Source: Dorea formicigenerans
GTDB lineage: Bacteria > Bacillota > Clostridia > Lachnospirales > Lachnospiraceae
Assembly: GCF_025150245.1 (NCBI RefSeq)
Contig: NZ_CP102279.1
Span: 1,423,423 to 1,487,422 of the forward strand
Reading direction: 5' to 3'
Length of the DNA stretch: 64,000 bases
Shown here: piece by piece, positions 8,001 to 15,558 of the stretch
How the letters are laid out: the number at the start of each line of letters is the position of its first letter
Position numbering within the stretch: position 1 is the first letter of the stretch
Made by a program: the position numbers and the translations under genes
Notes under the pieces: generated by a model
What the model saw: the letters and a program-made list of their open reading frames with translations, nothing else
Told to the model about the DNA's origin: nothing
Database searches by the model: none

Positions 8001-9419
8001 ATGTTAAAACGAGTAGGACAGACGGAAATGGAGAAAAACCATGTAACCCCGGAAGGAGCCATGATCAGAATAAAAGATGCGTCCTATCCGGCACCATTTC
8101 ATCCGGGATTGGAGTTTAACTCTCCGGTTCATGGAAACTGGAATATTGTACACACCGGAATGTTGATGCCGGAGACCATTCAGATATATGTCTGTGCAGA
8201 TAACTGTATGCGTGGTGTTGTATTGACGGCGGCCGAGATGAATGCGGCAGATCGTTTTTCATACGTGATCATCGAAGAAGACGATCTGTTGAACGGAAAT
8301 CTGGAGGATATCACAATTGAAGGCGTCACAGATGTATTAAAGAAACTGGAACGAAAACCCAAAGCAGTGCTCTTATTTACCGTGTGCCTCCATCATTTTC
8401 TTGGCTGTGATCTTAAGATGGTCTATGAGGAACTTGACAGGCGTTTCCCGGAAATTGCATTTGTACGCTGTTATATGGATCCGATTATGCAAAAAACTGG
8501 TCTGACACCAGATCAGAAACTGCGAAAAGCAATGTATGATCCATTAAAAGCACAAAAAGCAGATCCACATATCGTCACGTTGCTTGGACATAATTTCCCA
8601 TTGGACGAAACTTCTGACATCAAACGATTCCTGAAAAAATGTGGCTGTGAACTCAGAGAGATTACGACTTGTGATACATGGGACAAGTATGAGAAACTTG
8701 GTGAAGCGAATATATTTCTTTCTATCTATCCGACAGCAAAATACGGGGCGCAGACGCTGGCAAAAAGACTGGGACGAGAACACATTTACATGCCGGCAAG
8801 TTTTGATTATGAAGAGATAAAGCAGCAGATGGAAAGATTGGCAGAGATACTGGAAAAGACACTGGTATCTAAGATAATTCAGACGTCTGAAGAACAGATA
8901 GAGACATTAAATGTGTTGATAGATGCACAAAAAGATTTCTATTACGAAAAAGAGATTGAAGCTTGCGAAGAAACTATTAAAAAAGTAAGAGAAGTTGTTG
9001 GAGACACACCAATCGTCATCGACTATCTCATGCATCCGAGACCGCTTGGACTGGCAAAATATCTTTTAGAACATGGATTTTGTGTGGAAGCTGTTTATCT
9101 GGATGGTGTAAGCCCGGAGGAAGAACAGGAATTTTACTGGCTTAGCAAACATGCGCCGGAACTGGAGCTTCGCGCGACCATTCAGCCAAAGATGCGCGTG
9201 CTTCCAAGAAATCATGAAGGAAAAATGCTGGCACTGGGACAAAAAGCAGCATGGTTCACCCAGAGCCCATATTTTGTGAATGTAGTTGAAGGCGCAGGGT
9301 GGTATGGATTTGATGGAATCCGGAAAATGGCAGAACTTATGATCCGGGCTTACAAAGAAGAAAAAGAAGTGGAGGATCTGGTTGTGCGAAAAGGATGGGG
9401 GTGCGAAAGCTGCATATGA
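8001..9419 (+). CDS. Nitrogenase component 1 alpha-like protein (D2)
   Basis: I prefer ATG 8001 (472 residues) because GAGAGGGA lies just before it; the alternative GTG at 7974 has no clear ribosome site. Cys65 and Cys69 (VCADNCMRG) and Cys129 and Cys136 (TVCLHHFLGCD) occupy the region of NifD Cys88 and Cys154. The Cys62 equivalent seems lost, and the FeMo-co ligand Cys275 appears replaced by Ser in the segment IFLSIYPTAKYG. The C-terminus has the family GWYGFDGIRKM motif, then a tail ending CESCI that could bind metal. It overlaps K2 by four bases (ATGA). Most like BchN/CfbD-type minimal enzymes that bridge a [4Fe-4S] cluster, but the substrate is unknown. Confidence 0.8.
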   Translation: MLKRVGQTEMEKNHVTPEGAMIRIKDASYPAPFHPGLEFNSPVHGNWNIVHTGMLMPETIQIYVCADNCMRGVVLTAAEMNAADRFSYVIIEEDDLLNGNLEDITIEGVTDVLKKLERKPKAVLLFTVCLHHFLGCDLKMVYEELDRRFPEIAFVRCYMDPIMQKTGLTPDQKLRKAMYDPLKAQKADPHIVTLLGHNFPLDETSDIKRFLKKCGCELREITTCDTWDKYEKLGEANIFLSIYPTAKYGAQTLAKRLGREHIYMPASFDYEEIKQQMERLAEILEKTLVSKIIQTSEEQIETLNVLIDAQKDFYYEKEIEACEETIKKVREVVGDTPIVIDYLMHPRPLGLAKYLLEHGFCVEAVYLDGVSPEEEQEFYWLSKHAPELELRATIQPKMRVLPRNHEGKMLALGQKAAWFTQSPYFVNVVEGAGWYGFDGIRKMAELMIRAYKEEKEVEDLVVRKGWGCESCI

Positions 9420-10576
9420 GACAGACATACAAAATTATACCAATTTACACGGCGGATGTGTCGGGTGTCTGTTCTGCACTTTATGAACTGGGCGGTATGA
9501 CAGTGATGCATGATCCGTCCGGCTGTAATTCTACTTATAATACACATGATGAGATCCGCTGGTATGACCAGGACAGCCTGATCTACATCTCGGGACTTAC
9601 TGAAATCGATGCGATTATGGGAAATGATGAAAAGTTCCTGAATGATATCATGGATGCAGCACGGGAATTAAAACCGAGGTTTATTGCACTTGCCGGATCG
9701 CCGATTCCATATATGAACGGAACAGATTTTCCGGCACTGGCAGAAGTGCTGGAACAGGAACTTGGGATTCCTACATTTTCTGTACCGACCAATGGTATGC
9801 ACGATTATGTATATGGTGCAGGACTAGCTCTGGAGCAGATTGCAAGGCAGTTTGTGCCTGCAAAGGCAGTTTGCGAAGAGAAAAATATACAGCCACATAC
9901 GGTTAATCTTCTTGGTGTCACGCCACTTGATTTTGGAGCATATAGCCGTGCCGGATATATGAAAAAAAATCTGGAAAAATGTGGCTGGAAGGTGTTATCA
10001 ACCTGGGCGATGGGAGATGATCTTGAAGTATTGAGCCATGCACTGGAAGCAGAAGTAAATCTTGTTGTATCTTCCGTGGGATTGCGCACCGCAAAATATC
10101 TGGAAAAAGAATATAAAATGCCATATGTAGTTGGGACGCCAGTAGGAACATTTACAGAAGAAATCGTACAGGCATTGGAGAAGAAAGAACGATACCCATA
10201 TAAAAGATTACGTGAAGAAAATTCGGATAAGGAGCAGCCTGGAAGCGGCAAAAACGATAAAGAAGTTATGCTGATCGGTGAACCGGTCACGACAGAGTCA
10301 CTGGCTTTGGCTATTGAACAGAAATATGGAATACCAGTTCATGTATTATGCCCGTTACAGGAGACGGAAGATTTATTGTTTCGAACAAGCCGGCAGGTTC
10401 TTGGAGAGGAAGACATGGAAGAAGCTTTAAAAGATGCAGATATCATAGCAGCAGATCCAATGTACCGTCCGATCTGTCCGAAAAAATGTGAGTTCTACGA
10501 ACTTCCACATCTGGCATTTTCCGGAAGAATTTACAAGAAAAAGCTGGAAAAAATCGAAGATTTCTGGAAGTATTAA
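9416..10576 (+). CDS. Nitrogenase component 1 beta-like protein (K2)
   Basis: The start at 9416 uses the ATGA overlap with D2 and gives 386 residues; a second in-frame ATG at 9395 cannot be excluded. It is a paralogue of K1, with ADVSGVCSALYELGG, HDPSGC (Cys37, aligned by eye to NifK Cys95), DEIRWY, and GSPIPYMNGTDF where NifK has Cys153. Thus only Cys37 and perhaps Cys19 remain for cluster binding, suggesting a simple bridging cluster shared with D2 rather than an eight-iron P-cluster. A Lys/Glu/Gly-rich stretch near residue 270 resembles a linker. It ends the recognisable operon; about 100 non-coding bases follow. Confidence 0.78.
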   Translation: MRQTYKIIPIYTADVSGVCSALYELGGMTVMHDPSGCNSTYNTHDEIRWYDQDSLIYISGLTEIDAIMGNDEKFLNDIMDAARELKPRFIALAGSPIPYMNGTDFPALAEVLEQELGIPTFSVPTNGMHDYVYGAGLALEQIARQFVPAKAVCEEKNIQPHTVNLLGVTPLDFGAYSRAGYMKKNLEKCGWKVLSTWAMGDDLEVLSHALEAEVNLVVSSVGLRTAKYLEKEYKMPYVVGTPVGTFTEEIVQALEKKERYPYKRLREENSDKEQPGSGKNDKEVMLIGEPVTTESLALAIEQKYGIPVHVLCPLQETEDLLFRTSRQVLGEEDMEEALKDADIIAADPMYRPICPKKCEFYELPHLAFSGRIYKKKLEKIEDFWKY

Positions 10577-10680
10577 AATCAATGATAACTGCAGTGCATT
10601 TTATGAGCCATCTTATGTGATCGCAAGAGCATATCAGAACGGTGGGTTTTAAATGAAGGTATGTAAAAAGGAGGGAGCGT
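10577..10680 (+). other. Spacer with possible gene remnant after K2
   Basis: The 104 bases between K2 and the next gene contain a frame open from 10578 to a TAA at 10650-10652 that would end in ...YEPSYVIARAYQNGGF. It has no start or ribosome site and could be the tail of a lost gene or chance. Positions 10648-10680 include the AAAGGAGGGAGCG ribosome site of the downstream DUF3841 gene, and this leader is copied at about 12120. Confidence 0.3.
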
Positions 10681-11238
10681 ATGTCGAATATTACCGTCTG
10701 GACTAAACAGCATGAAAATGTGTTAAAAGAGTTGGAGACGACCGGTCGTTATATTGCGAAGCGGGAGTATATCAGGATGGATTTGAAAGAACAGGCTCCG
10801 GTCGTGCTGGAAGCTTATGACTGGCTGGTAAAGCACGGACCGGACAGAGCGAATAAACCGGCAGACGTGGAGTATCCGGTATGGGTGTCATTTACCAACG
10901 AAGGAACAATGATGAACAGTGAAAATACAGTAATTTTAGAGTTGTCACTGGATCCTGCAATCATTACATCAGTTAATATCGCAAAGTGGGGACATATTTT
11001 AAATTACGGATATATTCCGAAAGACGAAAATGACTTAAGACGCCACAGACAACTTCTGGATGATTATGGAATCAGTGATGTAAAAGCAGTTATTTCCCAG
11101 TTCTATCCACAGATTAAGCGTGAGATACAAAATAGCTGGGAGCGGTTGTTTGATGATACAATCCTTATGGGAAGCGATGCGAAATATGGAAATGTATGGG
11201 AGTTGAAGAGAGAATGGCTGACAGATGTAATACGATAA
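10681..11238 (+). CDS. DUF3841-like protein, copy A
   Basis: A 185-residue soluble protein of unknown function, starting after a strong AAGGAGGG site. The opening SNITVWTKQHENVLKELETTGRYIAK and the later segments (YDWLVKHGP, YPVWVSF, SWERLF, VWELKREWL) look like the DUF3841 family; that assignment is from memory of the pattern. No catalytic motif, signal peptide or membrane span is visible. The next gene is a divergent homologue that overlaps it by 25 bases, so the two may form a pair. Its first 70 or so codons and leader are duplicated at 12120-12360. I cannot assign a function. Confidence 0.7.
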   Translation: MSNITVWTKQHENVLKELETTGRYIAKREYIRMDLKEQAPVVLEAYDWLVKHGPDRANKPADVEYPVWVSFTNEGTMMNSENTVILELSLDPAIITSVNIAKWGHILNYGYIPKDENDLRRHRQLLDDYGISDVKAVISQFYPQIKREIQNSWERLFDDTILMGSDAKYGNVWELKREWLTDVIR

Positions 11239-11792
11239 GACTGTATTCTTTTCAGACTGATGTTGTATATCAGGTATTGAAACGGGACGGCGTATGTTAT
11301 TCAAAAGAAGAGTATGTACGAAAAAAATATAAGGAGTCTGCGAAGGTATTTATAAATGCATATGGCTGGTTTGTAAAGGAGGCGCAGCATATAGTTCCAA
11401 AACCAGAAGGAGCCGAGTATCCATACTGGGCATTCACAGATCTTTATAATGTGGATCAGACAGGAGATGGACATGTGCTGACGTTAGACGTGCCAATAGG
11501 AGAAGCAATCTTGTTCGACATGTTCGACTGGACGAAGATTATGCAGATGCATTATATCGGTGAAAATGAATCGGAAGAAGCAACATTTTCCGAAGAATTG
11601 AAAAATATGGGGATGAATGAATTTCAGATTATGACCAGTAATTTTTATCCGGAGCAGAAAGCGAGAATTCAGGAAAGCTGGAAACGTCTGTTTGGTCATC
11701 AGCAAGCAATCGAGGCGGGGGATAACAGTGGTGTTCACAGTGTGCAGGCAGGACTGTGGTGCATCAAAGATGAGTGGATTATAAAAGAATAA
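11214..11792 (+). CDS. DUF3841-like protein, copy B
   Basis: A 192-residue homologue of the preceding protein; the shared landmarks are an N-terminal strand and QxxV...K, INAYGWFVKEAQ, EYPYWAF, a late FYPEQKARIQESWKRLFG, and a final Trp-rich WCIKDEWI. ATG 11214 (after GAAGAGAG) is preferred over the in-frame ATG at 11196. The 25-base overlap with copy A implies coupling. It is substantially diverged from copy A, so the duplication is old, unlike the fresh partial copy at 12153. No function can be given. Confidence 0.65.
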   Translation: MADRCNTIRLYSFQTDVVYQVLKRDGVCYSKEEYVRKKYKESAKVFINAYGWFVKEAQHIVPKPEGAEYPYWAFTDLYNVDQTGDGHVLTLDVPIGEAILFDMFDWTKIMQMHYIGENESEEATFSEELKNMGMNEFQIMTSNFYPEQKARIQESWKRLFGHQQAIEAGDNSGVHSVQAGLWCIKDEWIIKE

Positions 11793-12152
11793 TCATTGTG
11801 AGTTTTCCCAAAATATGCTATAATTCCAAAAAAATCGCATAATTTGACAATTTGTGACATATCGTCTATTTTATGTAAGCAATTACTTGATGGATAAGTA
11901 TAACAAAGATATTATAGCAATAAATGATGTTGGGGTCAAAAGCCCCAACTATGATGCCTACGGATTGTTCCGTGCGTTGCACTTCCACAATCCTCCCCAT
12001 TATTCGCATATCGTGGGATTGTCATCCTACTTTTAGGCTCATATTGGGGCGGGGCCCAAGGTCTTTCATCCACTTATGAGCAAGCTCATGTGGATTTAGA
12101 CCTTTTGCCCCTGGCATCTTTTAAATAAAGGTATGTAAAAAGGAGGGAGCGT
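11793..12152 (+). ncRNA. Non-coding stretch with a structured RNA-like element
   Basis: No convincing gene lies here; a 60-codon frame at 11854 has no ribosome site and crosses the hairpins. Visible structure: GTTGGGG (11929-11935) pairs with CCCCAAC (11943-11949). ACAATCC (11987-11993) can pair either with GGATTGT at 11962-11968 or with GGATTGT at 12016-12022. A long stem at 12046-12111 has GGGGC/GCCCC, AAGGTCT/AGACCTT, ATCCAC/GTGGAT and ATGAGC/GCTCAT arms. The mutually exclusive pairing resembles a regulatory RNA or a small mobile repeat. It lies directly upstream of the duplicated DUF3841 fragment. Confidence 0.45.
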
Positions 12153-12360
12153 ATGTCGAATATTACCGTCTGGACCAAACAGCATGAAAATGTGTTAAAA
12201 GAGTTGGAGACGGCCGGTCGTTACATTGCGAAACAGGAGTATATCAGGATGGATTTGAAAGAACAGGCTCCGGTCGTGCTGGAAGCTTATGACTGGCTGG
12301 TAAAGCACGGACCGGACAGGGCGAATAAACTGGCAGACGTGGAGTATCCGGTATGGGTGT
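12120..12360 (+). repeat. Recent partial duplication of DUF3841 copy A
   Basis: About 240 bases, from TAAATAAAGGTATG through YPVWV, are nearly identical to 10648-10890, including leader, ribosome site and start codon; only scattered single-base differences are visible. The similarity stops abruptly at about 12358, after which the sequence is unrelated. The near identity shows a recent event. Confidence 0.85.
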
Positions 12361-12506
12361 GCGATCCGACTTTTACATCGGGCAGACGCTCAAGTGGCTC
12401 TGGGGCATGCAAAATCGGTGCGGCTGGCGCTCCAGGTAACTGGACAGGAATGCTATGGCAGGAGTGGTACTTTTTTCGACGCTTCCAAGGAGGGAGGCGT
12501 CGCTGA
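12153..12506 (+). pseudogene. Truncated DUF3841 copy A joined to foreign sequence
   Basis: The first 69 codons copy DUF3841 copy A almost exactly, with the same strong ribosome site. From about codon 70 the frame runs into unrelated, basic, Gly/Ser/Arg-rich sequence and stops at 12506 (117 residues). The tail does not look like folded protein and lies out of frame with a better-looking frame at 12394-12696. This is most simply a broken duplicate, though a short chimeric product could still be translated. Confidence 0.7.
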
Positions 12507-12696
12507 GAGTATTTGGACAGAAGTGCTTAATTTAAGCAAAGCACCGGGAGATTTCTGGGTGCTTCAGATGGCAGAGGACGGATATACCGTTGAAAAGTTC
12601 GTTTACCGGGAAGGTGATTACACCGTCTGGTACACATTAGAGCCAAAATCATATACGGTCTACTATGAAGACTATATGGCTGGCAAAGAAGAATAA
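12361..12696 (+). pseudogene. C-terminal remnant of an unidentified gene
   Basis: In the frame ending at 12696 the sequence reads as plausible protein, especially from KAPGDFWVLQMAEDGYTVEKF to the end MAGKEE. It has no credible start: the GTG at 12394 lacks a ribosome site. A different frame at 12362-12440 also looks protein-like (DFYIGQTLKWLWG), which suggests a frameshifted remnant. I do not recognise the family. It is followed 19 bases later by the prepilin peptidase. Confidence 0.45.
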
Positions 12697-12715
12697 GATA
12701 GATGAGTAGAATAAC

Positions 12716-13498
12716 ATGTTAATTGTATTAGAAAGTATTTTATGGGTGATCCGGTTCTTTTTCGGAGCCTGTATCTTTAGTTTTTTGAATGTGGTGATTG
12801 ACCGTTTGCCAAGAGCAGAAAGTGTGGTAAACGGAAGAAGTCATTGTACGAATTGTGGCAGAGTATTACATGCGTGGGAACTGATCCCGTGTGTCAGCTA
12901 CATATTCCTGCGCGGACGATGTGCAGGTTGTAAAAGCCGCATTCCGGGAAGAGATTTCTTCGTGGAAGTGATTGGCGGCGCAGCATTTATCGGCTGTGGA
13001 ATTCGTTATGGCTGTGGCAGTCTTGGATTGTTATCAATGCGTGGTACAGTCATGTTGAGTTATTTTGGAATACTACTTGTGGTAGCCCTTATTGATTGGG
13101 ATACCCAGATTATTTATGATAGATTTCATATTTTTATATTGATATTAGCAATTGCAAATATATGGCTCGTTCCGGAGCACGGGCTTATAGACAGGCTGAT
13201 CGGAGCGCTGATCATCTCTGTTCCGATGCTGCTTCTGGCACTTGCAATCCCGGGAGCATTTGGCGGTGGGGATATCAAGTTAATGGCGGTCTCCGGAGCA
13301 TTTCTTGGGACAGGATCGGTAGTGTGCGCCATGTTTTTCGGGCTGCTGACAGGAGGCGCTTACGGAGCATTTATGCTAAAGAGCAAGAAATTAGGAAAAA
13401 AAGATGTATTTGCATTCGGACCATTTCTTGCATTCGGACTGGCGCTTGCGGCATTATATGGAAATCAGATCGTTACATGGTATCTGCATTTTTTATAA
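12716..13498 (+). CDS. Prepilin peptidase (type IV leader peptidase, A24)
   Basis: This membrane aspartyl protease cleaves and N-methylates type IV prepilin or pseudopilin signal peptides. The 260 residues show FLNVVIDRLP near the N-terminus, the cytoplasmic zinc-binding pair CTNCG...CAGC (about 42-70), the first active Asp in ALIDWDTQIIYDR, the second in GAFGGGDIKLMA, FAFGPFLAFG near the end, and seven to eight hydrophobic spans. All catalytic residues are present. The start is ATG 12716; the ribosome site is weak (GATGAGTAGAA). The nearby PilT remnant implies a type IV pilus or competence locus once stood here; no pilin gene is visible, so substrates must lie elsewhere. Confidence 0.92.
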   Translation: MLIVLESILWVIRFFFGACIFSFLNVVIDRLPRAESVVNGRSHCTNCGRVLHAWELIPCVSYIFLRGRCAGCKSRIPGRDFFVEVIGGAAFIGCGIRYGCGSLGLLSMRGTVMLSYFGILLVVALIDWDTQIIYDRFHIFILILAIANIWLVPEHGLIDRLIGALIISVPMLLLALAIPGAFGGGDIKLMAVSGAFLGTGSVVCAMFFGLLTGGAYGAFMLKSKKLGKKDVFAFGPFLAFGLALAALYGNQIVTWYLHFL

Positions 13499-13529
13499 AG
13501 AGAGTAACGAACAGTTACTAAAGAGATAA

Positions 13530-13688
13530 AAATCAGGTATAGATAAACAAGAAGCCGTATCTTCAGCGGCGAGCGGGATGCATACACTGAATATGGATCT
13601 TTCCAGATTGATGCAACAGGGATATATTACAAGAGAAGAAGCAATGAAATTTACTAATAATAAAGCAGAGTTAATACAGTATATGTAA
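13530..13688 (+). pseudogene. C-terminal remnant of a PilT-type ATPase
   Basis: The frame 13530-13688 reads AVSSAASGMHTLN, then LSRLMQQGYITREEAMKF, ending QYM*. This is the typical C-terminus of PilT/PilB-family secretion ATPases (GMxTxxxxLxxLxxxGxITxEEA). No Walker box or start precedes it; the frame opens only after a TAA at 13527. It is a leftover piece of a type IV pilus gene beside the intact prepilin peptidase. Confidence 0.6.
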
Positions 13689-13716
13689 GTAAAACAAAAA
13701 ACACGCTATTATGTAC

Positions 13717-13749
13717 AGGACCGTCACAAGAGGTGATAGGTCCTTTTTT
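13717..13749 (+). terminator. Intrinsic terminator after the pilus remnant
   Basis: AGGACC-GTCAC pairs with GTGAT-AGGTCCT, followed by a T tract. It insulates the forward genes from the convergent reverse-strand ABC operon that ends at 13801. Confidence 0.8.
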
Positions 13750-13800
13750 CATATAATAGGAAATTGCACATTCTTTGTTCTTCAAAAAAGAATTGAGATA

Positions 13801-14610
13801 TTAGTAATGCTTCCGGCACCAACGCTCAAGTAGATTGATGAGCGAATAGAGAAGTGTTGCCATGAGACAGAGAAGAAGGATACTCATAAGAAGCCAATCC
13901 ATCTTAAAGACCTGGCTCGCGTAGATGATCAGATATCCAAGCCCTTCTCTGGCAGCCAGAAATTCACCGATGATCACGCCTACGAGGCAGAGTCCGATGT
14001 TGACTTTCATGTTACTGATGATTGCCGGAAGAGAAAAAGGAAGTACGACTTTTAGAAGCGCGTGTCTCCGATTTCCACCCAGTGTATAGATGAGTTTCAG
14101 TTTCCCTGGATCGACGGTCATAAAACTGGTGTATAAGTTCAGAATGCTTCCAAAGATTGCTACAGACATTCCGGCGACGATAATTGTTGTTTTTGTTGCT
14201 CCAAGCCAGACAATAAGAAGTGGTGCCAGTGCAGACTTCGGCAGACTGTTCAGTACTACTAGGTAAGGATCCAGGATCTCTGATAACCGTCTGCTGAACC
14301 AGAGAAGAATGGTAACCAGAATACTGGTGGCGGTGACGAGCAGGAAGCTTAAGATTGTCTCGTATAGTGTGACATTGGTGTGCAGAAAAATGCTTTTATC
14401 CAGCACCATGCCCCAGAAACATAGTGCAATCTTTGACGGGCTGCTAAAGATGAAGGAGTCGATGATACCTACATTTGCAGTGAATTCCCAAAGAAAGAGA
14501 AAACTGAAAAGAATCAGAATCCGGGAGATACCGACAATGTATTTGTGCTTCTTTTGCTGTTTCAGATAGTTGATCTGATTTTCAGAAAGTTCATTTAAAA
14601 ATTCAGTCAT
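13801..14610 (-). CDS. ABC transporter permease, SsuC/TauC type
   Basis: A 269-residue inner-membrane permease of the nitrate/sulfonate/taurine importer class. It has a cytoplasmic N-terminus, about six membrane spans, and the ATPase-coupling EAA-type loop (GGNRRHALLKVVLPFSLPAI). The central SALAPLLIVWLGAT is typical. It overlaps the upstream ATPase gene by eight bases and is last in a two-gene operon. No substrate-binding protein is next to it, which is unusual, so the substrate (sulfonate, nitrate, thiamine precursor and others are all known for the class) cannot be named. Confidence 0.88.
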   Translation of the reverse strand: MTEFLNELSENQINYLKQQKKHKYIVGISRILILFSFLFLWEFTANVGIIDSFIFSSPSKIALCFWGMVLDKSIFLHTNVTLYETILSFLLVTATSILVTILLWFSRRLSEILDPYLVVLNSLPKSALAPLLIVWLGATKTTIIVAGMSVAIFGSILNLYTSFMTVDPGKLKLIYTLGGNRRHALLKVVLPFSLPAIISNMKVNIGLCLVGVIIGEFLAAREGLGYLIIYASQVFKMDWLLMSILLLCLMATLLYSLINLLERWCRKHY

Positions 14611-15370
14611 CTGTATTCAGCTCCTTCCATATTAAGTTGAAGTAATGTTTGAATTCCGGGGAGTTCCGGCGGTTCAAAGGAGTATCCTGTTCTAAATCAA
14701 AAATGAGTGGAACAGTCTGACGTATATTAGCCGGGCGTCCGGAAAGGACAATGATCCGGTCGGCAAGGGAGATGGCTTCTGACAGGTCGTGAGTTACAAG
14801 AACGGCTGATTTTCCTTCCTGCCGGATGATCTGACCAATATCGTCCCCGACATTTAAGCGGGTCTGATAGTCCAATGCGGAAAATGGTTCATCCAACAGT
14901 AGGAGATCTGGATCCAGAACGAGCGTACGGATCAGGGCGGCCCGCTGGCGCATGCCGCCGGAAAGTTCCGAGGGCCTTGCATTTTCAAACTGTTTTAGCC
15001 CATAGATGTCTAAAAGATTATGTGCCTTTTCCCTGGTCCTTGCAGTCAGCATATGCTGAATTTCCAGTCCTAAAATAACATTATTGTAAATGGTCCGCCA
15101 TTCAAAAAGTTCATCATGTTGTAACATATAGCCTACATTTGTAGTGCTTTCGTGAAGGTATTTCCCATTGATTTTAATGAAGCCTTTTTCCGGTATGAGA
15201 AGTCCGGCAATAATAGAAAGAAGCGTTGACTTTCCGCAACCCGAAGGTCCGACGATGGCAACGAATTCTCCTTTATTCAGGATAAAGGAGATGCCATTTA
15301 TGGCAGGAGTTTCTCCGTCCGGATTGTGATAAGCATAGTGAATATTCTTAAGTTCCAGTACTTGATCCAT
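14603..15370 (-). CDS. ABC transporter ATPase, SsuB/TauB type
   Basis: A 255-residue ATPase with Walker A GPSGCGKST, Q-loop MLQHDELFEW, signature LSGGMRQR, Walker B LLLLDEPFSALD and switch His in VLVTHDLSEA. It energises the permease encoded immediately downstream. GGAGG lies six bases before the ATG. No binding protein is found nearby. A Fur-like dyad 17 bases upstream of the start (15387-15405) hints at metal-responsive control, which is inference. Confidence 0.9.
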   Translation of the reverse strand: MDQVLELKNIHYAYHNPDGETPAINGISFILNKGEFVAIVGPSGCGKSTLLSIIAGLLIPEKGFIKINGKYLHESTTNVGYMLQHDELFEWRTIYNNVILGLEIQHMLTARTREKAHNLLDIYGLKQFENARPSELSGGMRQRAALIRTLVLDPDLLLLDEPFSALDYQTRLNVGDDIGQIIRQEGKSAVLVTHDLSEAISLADRIIVLSGRPANIRQTVPLIFDLEQDTPLNRRNSPEFKHYFNLIWKELNTDD

Positions 15371-15386
15371 GGAAACCTCCGCAAAT

Positions 15387-15405
15387 GATAATCCTATATC
15401 TTATC
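15387..15405 (-). promoter_or_regulatory. Possible Fur-like operator before the ABC operon
   Basis: A 19-base dyad beginning GATAAT and ending TTATC matches 13 of 19 positions of the classical Fur box by eye. It lies just upstream of the reverse-strand ATPase start, where a repressor could block transcription. AT-rich DNA produces such matches by chance, so this is tentative. Confidence 0.3.
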
Positions 15406-15502
15406 ATATGTATCTTGAAAGAAAATGTGTGGTCAGTTTTATATCAAACGAAAAATGTATATTTCCGTGGTCATAAAATGGTTCATAAATATGGATTTTC
15501 CC

Positions 15503-15531
15503 TTGTCATCTTGTTATGAAAAAGTTATAAT
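15503..15531 (+). promoter_or_regulatory. Promoter for queH
   Basis: TTGTCA and TATAAT are separated by 17 bases, with a predicted start near 15538 and a leader of about 20 bases to the queH ATG. Confidence 0.75.
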
Positions 15532-15558
15532 TGCATGTGAGTACGCAAGATAGGAACG

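Noticed and set aside
9805-10290. Reverse-strand 161-codon frame over K2
   Set aside because: Antisense shadow rich in Ser/Arg/Pro without start signals; K2 is well supported.
1-10576. Calling this a nitrogen-fixation (nif) operon
   Set aside because: The component-1-like proteins lack the canonical FeMo-cofactor Cys by eye, no nifB, nifE/N pair of normal type or nifV is present, and the sizes are those of divergent nitrogenase-like proteins.
11854-12036. Small 60-codon gene in the DUF3841 spacer
   Set aside because: No ribosome site, crosses two hairpins and has no protein-like composition; the structured element explains the sequence better.
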